This document shows, in pieces, positions 1-10,184 of a stretch of DNA of 64,000 bases; position 1 is the stretch's first letter, and every line of letters starts with the position of its first letter. A program made the translations under genes and the position numbers. Origin of the DNA: Ailurus styani (Eukaryota; Chordata; Mammalia; Carnivora; Ailuridae); contig LNAC01000684.1 in assembly GCA_002007465.1 (NCBI GenBank), positions 389,868 through 453,867 on the forward strand. The letters run 5' to 3'. The notes beneath the pieces are model-generated. The model did not search any database. It saw only the letters and a list, made by a program, of their open reading frames with translations, and had not been told where the DNA came from.

Positions 1-234
1 CATAAACATCTTACTGTTTATCATGGGAAAGCTTGCTTTTCTACCCAACATTATGCTTTTTAAACTCTCCATGTTGACACAGAGAAATCGAATTCATTCT
101 TTTTAATATAAATACAGCATCATATTGTATAAATAGAAGTCATGCTAAGCACTACAATGGAGCTCAGGGGAAGCATGTGTCTTTCTGGGTTTTTCCTTTC
201 ATTGCTGTAGTCTTAGCACCTGGAACAGTGCAGC

Positions 235-235
<1 letters not shown>

Positions 236-278
<43 letters not shown>
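236..278. repeat. (CA)n microsatellite
   Basis: Uninterrupted CA dinucleotide run of about 21 units in otherwise unique sequence. Likely length-polymorphic. Confidence 0.97.
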
Positions 279-281
<3 letters not shown>

Positions 282-653
282 GTTGCTCATTAAGTATACA
301 TCCAAAAATGAACGCATCCATTCATTTCACGACTGATGGACTTTGAAACCCTACTATTACAAGAGTCTCTCCAGACAAGCTTTACAGAGATCTCTCTGGC
401 ACACCTGCAAGTGTCTCACTGACACATCTTCCTACATATGCAATTATTGGGTCAATAACTCATGTTTTCAATTTTCCCGGCTCCTCTGCAGTGCCATGTG
501 ACTTCTGAAGGTCTGACATCTCGCACCATGGGTCACGGCTCTGGCCAAGCAGACTGGTGTTTGTGATCCTGCTGACGATGGGGCCAGAGAGCAGGCTGTT
601 GGTTTTGCAATACTTCTTCCTCCCCAGTATACATTTTTAAATTGACAGACCTT

Positions 654-850
654 GAGGCACCAGGGTGGTTCAGTCGGTTAAGCCTCCGACTCTTGGTTTC
701 AGCTCAGGTCATGATCTCAGGGTCGTGAGATCGAGCCCCGTGCCCACTCCACGCTCACTGCAGAGTCTGCTGAAGATTCCCTTTCTCCCCGCCCCCACCC
801 CCGTGCATGCTCTCTGTCTCTAAAATGAATAAATGAATCTTTTAAAAAAG
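654..850 (+). mobile_element. CAN-SINE, older diverged copy
   Basis: Starts with a degenerate GGCACCAGGGTGGTTCAG, then a tRNA-like box A (GGTTCAGTCGGTTAAG) and box B region (GAGATCGAGCCCC), a CT-rich stretch and an AATGAATAAATGAATCTTTT tail. Divergence from the other copies suggests an old insertion. Confidence 0.9.
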
Positions 851-854
851 TTGA

Positions 855-3104
855 TAAACCTTCCTGAGAAAAAGGAGGTGGAGTTACTCCAAGCAATGCT
901 ATAATCCCAAATATAAACTAAGTGGGTGGAATGCTTCACAGCCAGGGACAGGGCTCCTTGTTGGGCCAGCGGGGTATTGTTGCCAACAGCAGCCCCCTTG
1001 CCTTCGAGCAAGCACAGTCCCTTTCTAACCAGGGTTGTCAGTGGTAACGAGGAGCTCCGGGTGAATCGAGCACTTACCGTCATGCCAGGATTGCCCTGGT
1101 ACACATAAACGCACATCGCTGTGCAAAAGCAGTATCATGCTCCGTTAATTACACCCGCGGCAATGTACTAGCCTTGTAGCTCTTAACACGGTGTTTTATT
1201 TCGTTTTTTTCCTTAGGCCACCTCCCAGGCAAATATAAATGAAGTAAGGCCTTTGAAAAGGAAGAAACATTTGAACAAAACGTATTTACTTTTCATTGCC
1301 AATCAACTCTTAATGGGTTTTGTAACCTCCACGGAACAACTGAAAGGAAAACACATACAGAATCCTAAGTCTCTACAAAAATTTTCAAATTCTGAGCCCT
1401 CGGTGGAAGGCAATTGTAGAAACTACAAGGCTCTCTCTGAGACTTGCTTTGAACATGCGTGGGTGTCATTTGCTGCACAGGGACTGGGGTGTCATGGGGA
1501 ACCCTTGGCCAGACATTGGAGCTGCCCCCCCACACCCTGTCACTACTTGGAGAGCACCTGGCGGCCCCTGCTGGCCTGCCTGAGGCACCACAGGCTCACC
1601 CGGGGGACAGAACTGAACCCTACGTGATGGGAAAAGCAGTGTAGGAAATGCTCTCACAAATGAAATAGACAATTCCTGTGGGATCTGCACAACCTTAATA
1701 CGTCTTCATAATGACACGTGGTTTCAACTTTATTAATCTCTAACCAATTCCTGTTCATTCTTTCTTGGGCCTGGAGAGAAACTAGTGATCGACAGAATCC
1801 TGTTTTAATGGTACCCTGTCAGATTACTTTTCAGTTTAAAGTATAAGGAATCATGATTCTCAATTCCACATATATTTCTTAATTATTATAATTACTTGAG
1901 GCAAATCAAGTGAAACAGTGAGCGTGGAGAAGGAGAAAAGAAATCTGTAACTGGCTGTGATCGATTAATTGTAAATACCACTGCTCTCAGACCAGCCTCT
2001 TAATTATTACATTTAACTGCATTTTTGGCTGTACAACCATCTAATGAATTTTCCTTTAAATATTGAGATGAAATTCCTCCTTGGGTTCCTTTTGGCCACT
2101 TATGTCATGAAAACATGGCATATTATTTAGAATCTTCTTTTCCTATTTTTCTTTCAAATAATTTAATATGGTCAACAAGTCAAATGTGGGTTATAGCAAC
2201 ATTCATTTCTGACAATGTAAAAGATTAATTACCATGAAATGCTTACAAAGAAGAAACTAGAGATGGCGGTCAATATAATAAGCATCCATTTGAATGAGCA
2301 GCACAGCTGTCAGGTAAGGCAAATCCTTAGGGACCTATAAGTGAGGAAAAAAATCAAACACTCTAGAGCAAAGATCTCGCTGACGTGGTGGGTGTCGTGG
2401 AACATCTGCTCTCCTAGGAAGCAATGAGGAAAGAAAAGAGAAGGCTTTAGTCCTATACAAGGTGAGGAAGCCTCTCAAAAAGTCAGAATCTTCCCCACAG
2501 GGCAGACCAGAAGACATCAATTCTTAGCAAACACCCTTGCTTGTCCTTGCCCAGGTTTTGGGTAGGAAACATGTCTGAAAACAGCACAAGGCTAGCCCAG
2601 GTTTGGGGTTTAGAGTACACTATCTGCAGGGCCTAAGAAACTTTACACCAAGAAATTAGCACAGAGTGACCCAGTTTCCAAGAGCAAGGGATGGAAGCAA
2701 AGGTCAGTCTTCCCTGGAGAAACAAGCTACCAGGTATGTTTAAGCCCAACACTGAGTTCCCAATCCAAAACCATGGAACATAGTAAAGAACAATTTACTC
2801 TAAGAAAAGTCAGACAAAACAACAGAGACCCCAGATAATGGAATAACTGGGTACATATTAGTCATTAGTATTTTTGAAATGTTTGTAAAATATAGAATTG
2901 AGTCAAGAAGAAGAAAAATAAACAAGAGAGCATGAAAAAAGATAAATTAGATAAAGAAAATAGAATGATTAAAAATCAAAGATAATACTTGATATACATA
3001 CTTAGATAAGATATAGGGAGATTCATGTACTTTAAAATAAATCTAAAGAAATTGCCCAAAATATTGCTTAAAGAGGATAAAAGCATAAGTATAAATGAGA
3101 GGTT
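855..3104. other. Unique intergenic or intronic sequence
   Basis: No recognisable repeat or exon. The open frame at 1253-1627 has no protein character. Positions 1860-2310 are AT-rich with several TAATTA/ATTAAT homeodomain-type cores (see findings). Confidence 0.6.
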
Positions 3105-3121
3105 AAGAAACTTGGGAGAGA

Positions 3122-3307
3122 GGGTGCCTGGGTGGCTCAGTCGGTTAGGTGACTGCCTTCGGCTCAGGTCATGATCCCAGGGTCCTGGGATGGAGTCCCG
3201 CATCAGGCTCCCTGCTCAGTGGGGAGCCTGCTTCTCCCTCTCCCTTTGCCTGCCTCTCTGTCTCTCATGAATGGATAAATAAAATCTTAAAAAAAAAAAA
3301 AAAAAGA
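3122..3307 (+). mobile_element. CAN-SINE with perfect TSD
   Basis: Complete SINE from GGGTGCCTGGGTGGCTCAG to AAATAAAATCTTAA and poly-A. It is flanked by a perfect 17-bp TSD, AAGAAACTTGGGAGAGA, at 3105-3121 and 3308-3324. This indicates L1-type target-primed insertion and a fairly recent event. Confidence 0.97.
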
Positions 3308-3324
3308 AAGAAACTTGGGAGAGA

Positions 3325-5896
3325 GATGTCAGAGGTCTGTATGCCTACTTACTAGTCCAGAAAGAGGAAGCAGAAAACATGGCAGACGAGCAATATTTGC
3401 AGAGAAAGACCTGACAAAGTCCCGGAATTGATAAGAACAGAAGGAGTTTGGTGATAGCACAGGCTCTCATGGGACTCCAGGGTGTGCTCCCAGGAGCGCC
3501 AGGTACTCAAGGGAGGAAGGAAGGAAGGAGGGCCCAAGGGAGTGATGAGCAAAGGCACTGGTATGAATGGGTAACTCGAAAGCAATAATGCCTGCATAAT
3601 GTGATCATCATAACAACGACCAGAAGGATATATGTAAAAACCAAGATGCGCCCAAAACACTGGACAACCTGCGAGATGGGAGGGATGTCCCAGGACTCAG
3701 GGTGTTTGTTCTCAAGTCCTGTGTTACTCAGCCTGAGGTAGGCCAGAAGCATTACATCTGCACCCAAAGAAAAGCAATCACTCTAGTATGATATGGCTTT
3801 GCTTATGCCATTCCACCCCGTCTGAACCTGGGAGGCATCTACTTCCTGTTTGAGAAACCACACCTTGTGCTTTGCTGTTTACAAAGAAAGTTTATGGCCA
3901 TTACTATATTGAATCTCTTCGGCAAAACCATGAACACAAAGGCCATTTTAAGACACAAACCCTCATTCTCCATTGATTCCTCAGACTGTGTTCTTTGAAA
4001 ATATTTGATACAATTCTAAGAAATGTCAACTTTACATTTCAAGAAGTACGTCCAATCTTACTGAAGCCTATGAGAATGCATTCCAATGCAAATGGGTTAT
4101 GGTTACATGAATTCGTTGCTCAAGGGCAAGCAAATCTTTCTTTTTCTTTTTTCTTGAATTCCCTACATTTTCTTCCAACATTTTCTCACCTAGTAATTGT
4201 TTACAAATTCCATGTGGAACATACCCATTTCCTATTGATTCATATAAACCCTTCTCCTAGAAAATACAGTGGACCATGTAAGCATCCTGTACTATTCAGA
4301 TGCTGATGGTATACAACATGGTAAATTTACCCTTTCCTTCAATTTAATTCAGCATGTGTTTAATCAAAATAGGGTAATCCTTTATAAAGGATGAATAAAA
4401 ATCCCTTACATTTTAAGATAATTTGCTCTCTTCTTAAGAGTCAGTACAAAAAGGCTTTTTCCAGCATACATTTTACTCATTTTGATACCTTCTGATAAAT
4501 TATTCTCTTGTCATGCTGAGAAAACTTCAACTTGTCATTTGAGTGAGGATATAATAAAGTCGTTATAAATGTCTAGCACTGAAGCCATCTTTCTTTCATT
4601 TCTGGATATTAAATTTTAATTAGAGAATATCCCAATACTTTACAGAGAGTAATAGCATAAATGAAGGCCATAAGGAAAAAGCTAAACTTATAAAAAAGAC
4701 AGTAGACTGGTGGGTACTACTTTTTCCCCAGATCATTCTAAAGATATCCACTGTATATAACAAATACCACAAACGATGATACAAAAACAGGGATGAAGAT
4801 CCACCACAAATATTTTAGCACAAATACTTCACAGACATATTTACAAAGTTCTTTGTTAAATTCCTCAAATCATTTTAACCATATGAACCAAGTTGACAAG
4901 GGTTGAATCATCAAAACCATGGTTAATGTATTACATTTATATAATGAAAATTTTTAAAGAATAAAATAAAAATATTGATTTCACTTAGAAGCAAAAACAT
5001 AGCTAAAATGCAACAGAAATCTGGATTCAATTGGCTTAGATTAATGAAAGGGATGAGAACAGCGTACCCTTAACTCTTGTTCTAAAGAGAAAATATAATG
5101 TGTTATAATCACTAGATGGACAAGCACTCTACAAAAGATCTTCTTCCTGTACCCTGGCCAACTTCTGTGTCTGGACAGTTTCCTCTCCAATTGCCACCAT
5201 ACCCAATGTTCACTCGGCGTGTAGTGGAAAACTTGAGAACAGAGTTTTTCGAGAATGCAGACGTGAGAGAACATCTGTGTAGTTGAGGAGAAGAGATGAA
5301 ATAAGAGACAATGGACCTTTCAAGAAAGGCAGATTGTATGGCCAGAGACGTGAACTTGGGTGTTCACTGCTTTGGGGATCACCGTCATGTATTATTGAGA
5401 ACAAATCCCAATTGTTGCCTCTTCAGTGTTGCCTCTTCATCGCCTGACTCTTCCTCCTGCCCCCGCGGAAACCTCTTGGGGAGGGGAGTTGCAAGCCCAT
5501 GTGGGGCGGAGAGCATATGTGGGGTGGTGTCTCAAGTGCGTTTCGAGTAACCACATTTCCTCTGACTCTTCTTGCCCAGTTTCAAATTCAGAACTTCTCA
5601 GGAGGCCTGTGAGCCTAATTTCAATATTCAGTCAAAGCTCAATTTTTGTTCATTTTCTTCTCCACCACAGAGAAGTAAAGAGCATTGGAGTCTATCAGTC
5701 ATCTGTTAGACAACAACAAATTTAGAAGGATCTGTAATAGCCAACCAAGAGATGGCAATCTTCGTTTTCAAACTGACAGGTGCAAAAAGGAGATTTGAAT
5801 AATTCATGGCAGGGAGATGGAAGGTCTTTGATGAGTTGATTGCCAGTTCAACTTGTTTTGTGTCTTGCCTTTGGCTTCATCTTTCAATATGGCATC
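3325..5896. other. Unique sequence, no gene seen
   Basis: Mixed composition, AT-rich from about 4300 to 5040. The open frames here show no domain or conserved motif. No repeat family is recognised with confidence. Confidence 0.5.
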
Positions 5897-6332
5897 TGTA
5901 TTAGTTTCCTAGGGCAGCCAGAACAAAGTCCCACCAACTGGGTGCTTTAAACCACACAGATTTCTTTCCTCACATTTCTGGAGACCAGGAGTATGAAATC
6001 AAGTTGCTGGCAGGGCCATGTTCCCTCCAAAGCCTCTAGATTGGAATCCTTCTTTACCTCTTCCAGGTTCTGGTAGACCCTATACATTGCTTGGCTTGTG
6101 GCCATATGACTCTGATCTCTACCACTGTCTTCACATGACCATGTCCCCTCTGTGCCTGTGTCCAGTTTTCCCTCTTCTTACGAGAACACCAGTCATATTG
6201 GATCAAGGGCCACTTTATTCCAGTCTGACCTCTTCTTAACTGATTGATCTATTTTTAAATACAGTCACATTCTGGGCTACTGACAGGCGAGGGCTTCAAC
6301 GTACACTTTTGGAGGACCCTGTTTCACCTATA
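5897..6332 (-). mobile_element. MaLR (MLT1-type) LTR, antisense
   Basis: Begins with TGTATTAGTTTCCTAGGGC and runs through ATTTCTGGAGACCAGGAGTA and TATTGGATCAAGGGCC, the reverse complement of the mammalian ERVL-MaLR LTR layout that ends in AGCCACTAAG...CTAATACA. Non-coding; the open frame at 6018-6239 lies inside it and is not a gene. The exact MLT1/MST subfamily is not resolved. Confidence 0.8.
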
Positions 6333-6334
6333 AT

Positions 6335-6999
6335 GGCATCTCAAAGCCGCTCACCTCTGCCCATCTCATGTAGAACAAGGTTAAAACAAGAGGGAGCAAA
6401 CTATATCCATTGACCTTTGCAAGGGAGGGAAGGTAGCGAGAGAGTTTCTTCTAAGAGAATAACTTTCATGGAAAATGATTTCAAGATATATAACTATTCC
6501 TATCAGATGGGTCAAGTTGCCTGAAATCACTGTAGTCTTGAACACCCTCCATGGAGCAGTGAGTATATCCACAGGCACTCTTACCCCAGAATGAGCACTG
6601 ATGTGTATTTACTCATTCCAATGAGCTTTAAACAAAAAGCCAATGCTATAGTAAAAAGTCTATGGGTACATAAACACAAAACACAGAAATTTTGATGGGC
6701 TCTGAATTTTAGACAATGCGGCCACTTCCTCTTTGAGGAAAGAATGCCATAGTTCCTAAGACAAATTACAGGGAAAAAGTGCAGAACATCAAAGGACCCC
6801 CGACTCAGTTTAATCAAATGAAATAATGTGCCACGAGTGATTTCAAAGTACAACTACAAAGTCTTCTAATTTTCTTTCTTTGGGGAAGAATACTTAATTT
6901 TGGCAGCTCGTACTGAGTTTTACCCCTCTCTCCAATGTTCATCCTCACCATGGAGTTTTTTTCTAGGCAAGTGTGAGAGTGAGTGCTATGTCAACGCAG
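6335..6999. other. Unique sequence, no gene seen
   Basis: No repeat family or exon recognised. Frames at 6381-6578 and 6581-6853 (minus) lack protein signatures. Confidence 0.45.
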
Positions 7000-7103
7000 G
7001 ACATCCCCAGAATGCATGCTCCCTACGAATAGGAAGCTGGCATCCCCCACAGCACCCCGCAGAGCATGGCGCATATTCACTCAATAAATACTTGCTTACC
7101 ACA
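7000..7103 (+). mobile_element. L2-like LINE 3' end fragment
   Basis: Ends in CACTCAATAAATACTTGCTT, resembling the L2 3' terminus (GCTCAATAAATGTTTGTTGA), with an upstream CAGAGCATGGCGCATA block. Highly diverged. Confidence 0.4.
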
Positions 7104-8222
7104 AGTGTTTAGAGAAGTATCATGCCATTGCTTTTACTGGAAGTTCCTTATCATAAGGAAAATTGAAGAATTGCTAACTCCATAATGTCACTTGGGTGGA
7201 GTATGTTACTATAGTTTGCATACCCTAGGACTTGGAATGTGGCCTGGGTTCTCTCAGAGGAAAGGAATTGTGGCCATTCCTTTCCCTCTTCCCCCCTGAC
7301 GAGGTTGTGAAGGTGCAGAGAAGGGAGTGTGGGCTGTGGGGACCTATACTTATGAAACAAGCCCCCAGGATGAGTTCCCACTTCATCATCAGTCCATTCA
7401 AAAGTATTTTCTAATTACCCTCTTCTCCATAATTATTCTGCATACCACCTTCAAACATACCATACATTTCTCAAATCTCATTCTTGAACAGGGAATAAAG
7501 AAGAGGAATTCCTGATAACTAGTGCTCTGTGTTTCCTGAACATGTAATCCTATTAATCCCATAATCCTATTGATGCCATAAAAGTACCCATAAGCAGTAA
7601 ATAGTTATCCACATTTATCAAGATACTAAAAATTATTTATTATCTCAGTGGGGGTTAAAGAGAAACAAGATTTGGTAAGCATTTGGAAAGCACAAAGGCC
7701 TGTGAAACAACCCCAAATGACCCCATCAGAGAGTCCTCTAAGGCTGTATTCTTCCTAAAATGAAATCCATTGAACATAGCTACAGGATGAGAGTGGATTA
7801 GAAAGTAATACCCATGAACAGTGTAAGTTTGCAACTATTTTTCTAAGAAACTACCCCAAGAAAACTTTGAAAGGAATACTCCCATGAATTTATCCCTCTG
7901 AGTCACAGAAAAGAAAAGCACATGAGTTCTTTTAACACCGCCAGTTCCAGGAAGGAGACGGTGTCATGCATCCTGGCTCAAGGGTAAGGAGCAGCCATTT
8001 GTGGGTCAGAGAAACCTCTGGGTCGACTCCAAACACACAGCTTCTTCCCGTTTCTCCCACCAAACTTCACGAAATGTAACTCTGGAGATGCTTCCCACAA
8101 AGGACCAAACAGCAACCTCACAGTGAATATAACCTCAAAAACAATGGTTCTGACTCCGTGAGATTCTTAAAAATATGACACAGGTGAAAACAAAGTAAGT
8201 ACCGACATGATGAGCATGGACA
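7104..8222. other. Unique sequence, no gene seen
   Basis: No recognisable repeat or coding signal. Confidence 0.45.
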
Positions 8223-8287
8223 GAAGCTTCTGCTCCTTCCAGTTTTAGGATATGTGCTGCCGAAGCGAGCACGAAGCTTCTGCTCCT
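8223..8287. repeat. 15-bp target-site duplication pair around U6 fragment
   Basis: GAAGCTTCTGCTCCT occurs at 8223-8237 and again at 8273-8287, exactly bracketing the U6-derived 35 nt. Perfect identity argues for a real retroposition event. Confidence 0.85.
8238..8272 (-). pseudogene. U6 snRNA retropseudogene, 5' end only (35 nt)
   Basis: Read on the minus strand, the sequence starts GTGCTCGCTTCGGCAGCACA and continues through ATATCCTAAAACTGGA, matching the first 35 nt of U6 spliceosomal snRNA with two substitutions. The 3' two thirds of U6 and any poly-A tail are absent. It begins exactly at U6 nucleotide 1 and is flanked by a perfect 15-bp TSD, so it is an insertion of a truncated U6 RNA copy, not chance similarity. 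It has no U6 promoter context and cannot make a functional snRNA. Confidence 0.85.
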
Positions 8288-8343
8288 GAGAGACATCGAT
8301 GTTATGTGAGCCACCAGGTCAATTTTTAATAATGAAAAAAGTC

Positions 8344-8460
8344 AGGTGAGCCTGCCTGTGGCTATTAAAGTGGGCACGTGTTGCATGGAGCACTGGGTGT
8401 GGTGCATAAATGATGAATCTTGGATCACTGAAAAAATAAAAGTTAAAAAAAGAAAAAAAT
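8344..8460 (+). mobile_element. L1 3' end (young carnivore type)
   Basis: Contains GCATGGAGCACTGGGTGTGG and TGAATCTTGGATCACTGAAA, the terminal 3' UTR of the L1 subfamily also seen ending at 23870, 33256 and 63178, followed by an A-rich tail. Severely 5' truncated. Confidence 0.85.
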
Positions 8461-8474
8461 ATTTTAAAAGTAAG

Positions 8475-8700
8475 GAATGTTGAACTCTAGGAAACAAACT
8501 GAGGCTTGCTGAAGGGGTGGGAGTGGGGCCATGGGGTAACTGGGGGATGGGCATGAAGGAGGACACTTGATGTGATGAATACTGGCTGGGCGTTATACGC
8601 AACTGGCGAATCACAAAATTCTACCCCTGAAACTAATAATATACTATATGTTAACTAAATTCAATTGAAATAAGAATTACAAAAAAGTACATTCAGAAGT
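8475..8700 (+). mobile_element. L1 3' end (older carnivore type)
   Basis: Contains GATGAATACTGGCTGGGCGT, CCCCTGAAACTAATAATATA and TGTTAACTAAATTCAATTGA, the 3' terminus of an older L1 lineage. 5' truncated and in the same orientation as the preceding copy. Confidence 0.85.
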
Positions 8701-9029
8701 TAATAAAACCTACCACTCTAAAACCAAGCATTAAAAAGAGCCATGAGATGATAAATACATAACAGAATGAAACTTTAGTGCATTAGTTAGACATCACTCA
8801 CACTCTGCTTCCTTTAGCTCAAATGTAAGACCATATTTAAGGCACTCATTAATGTGTGGTTCTGTAATACTGACTTCACATCAAGACTACGAATGTCTTC
8901 TTGGATGAAGGTTTAGAATGCCCTCAAATTGAGTTCAAATTCATAGAACTACAATGTAGTGAATAAACTGACTTCTCAGTCTTGCCCAGTTTTGAAAGCC
9001 ACACCTGAACCCCCCACAATGTCTCGGAA

Positions 9030-9095
9030 TCTCTCAGGACCCAAGCACACAGAGTCTGGCCCAGAGTGGCAGTCCATAAATATTAGTTACAAGAA
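9030..9095 (+). mobile_element. L2-like 3' fragment
   Basis: The block around AGTCCATAAATATTAGTTAC after CCCAGAGTGG resembles the L2 terminus. Short and diverged, so tentative. Confidence 0.3.
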
Positions 9096-9299
9096 AAGTG
9101 AAAAATGAATTAAGTTCCCCCAAAGAAGTGAGCTGGGCTTTAGACATGAAAAGACATACTCCCAGCTCCGGAAGTTTATATTTTATAGGAGAAAGCACAA
9201 AGGAAATTCTAGCTTTTAAATTTCTATATTTATCAGCATATATTTAAAAATCAAGGTATATAGAAGTCCATATTTTTATGTTTATGAGGTTTTTAAATT

Positions 9300-9845
9300 A
9301 CATTTTTTCTGATTACAAATATAATAGAGACACACTATGAAAAATCTGAAAAATAAAGAATAAAATGTAAATCCTTCACAATTCCCAGAGTAGACTAGCT
9401 GGCCACTACAACTGACCAAGCAAGACTGCTATTAACATTTTTGTCTATTCCTTCTATGCTTTTTTCTACACATATATGTATGTATATTCAGATAATTGAG
9501 ATTATATTGTTATTTAAAAGCTTTGCATTCAGTCTATTTTACTTGATGTTTTTATCATGTGTGCACTCAATGGATATTGTATGAGTGTTGAGAAATGATG
9601 ATTTCCTTTCACCAAATGTTTGAATACGTCGTTTTAATACTGTGTACTAATCCATTGGGTAGATCTATAATAATTTAATTAACCTATCTACTCTTGGGTG
9701 TTTCTAATATTTTACCGTTATGATTAAAATAAAATAAAATAAAATTCTCCACACAGATCTTTATCTGTATTTCTAATTATTTCCTTAATTAGTTCCTCAA
9801 AGTAAAATTTCTGGGGCCAAACCTATACTTTTTAAAAGAAAGACA
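9300..9845. mobile_element. Degenerate ancient LINE fragment
   Basis: The stretch around TAATTATTTCCTTAATTAG and AAAATTTCTGGGGCC resembles an old mammalian LINE segment (consensus-like GATTATTTCCTTAGGATAAA followed by GGAATTGCTGGGTC). An AAAAT pentanucleotide run lies at 9722-9746. Family and orientation not assigned. Confidence 0.4.
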
Positions 9846-10064
9846 TTAAATTGATGAAGTTTTAGAATAGTTAACGGATAAAATCTACAATACTGCTGTT
9901 GAGTGGTTTAACAGAAGGGCAGTCTGTGAGCGTCTATATATAGCAGCAAATCCATATTCTACATCACTCAGAATATTCCGTTTATGAATATGAGGGAGAC
10001 CAAGTGATCCTTGCTGATTTCTACATCCCAGGGATTTTGCCTCTGATCTTATTCCAATCCCCAA

Positions 10065-10180
10065 CACTCCTATGAGTGGAATGAACAATCTGTCATTCAC
10101 CGAGGTCATACAAGGTGAGGACTGAGGTCACATAACCCAGGTCAGCCTGTCAGTGCCACACCCTTTCTGCTACGCCAAAC
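10065..10180 (+). mobile_element. MIR SINE fragment
   Basis: TCCTATGAGTGG, GAGGTCATACAAGG, AGGTCACATAACC and a TTTCTGCTACGCC end match the MIR core and 3' half (CCTATGAGGTAG, GGTCACACAGCT, CCACTACGCC). Confidence 0.65.
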
Positions 10181-10184
10181 CAGA

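Noticed and set aside
1253..1627. 124-codon open frame
   Set aside because: No recognisable domain, no splice or promoter context, and frames on both strands overlap the same region. Treated as chance.
3122..3307. tRNA-gene-like A and B boxes in this and the other SINEs
   Set aside because: They belong to tRNA-derived SINEs with a non-tRNA body and A-rich tail; no cloverleaf gene.
8238..8272. Functional U6 snRNA gene
   Set aside because: Only the first 35 nt are present, and the TSD shows it is a retroposed fragment.
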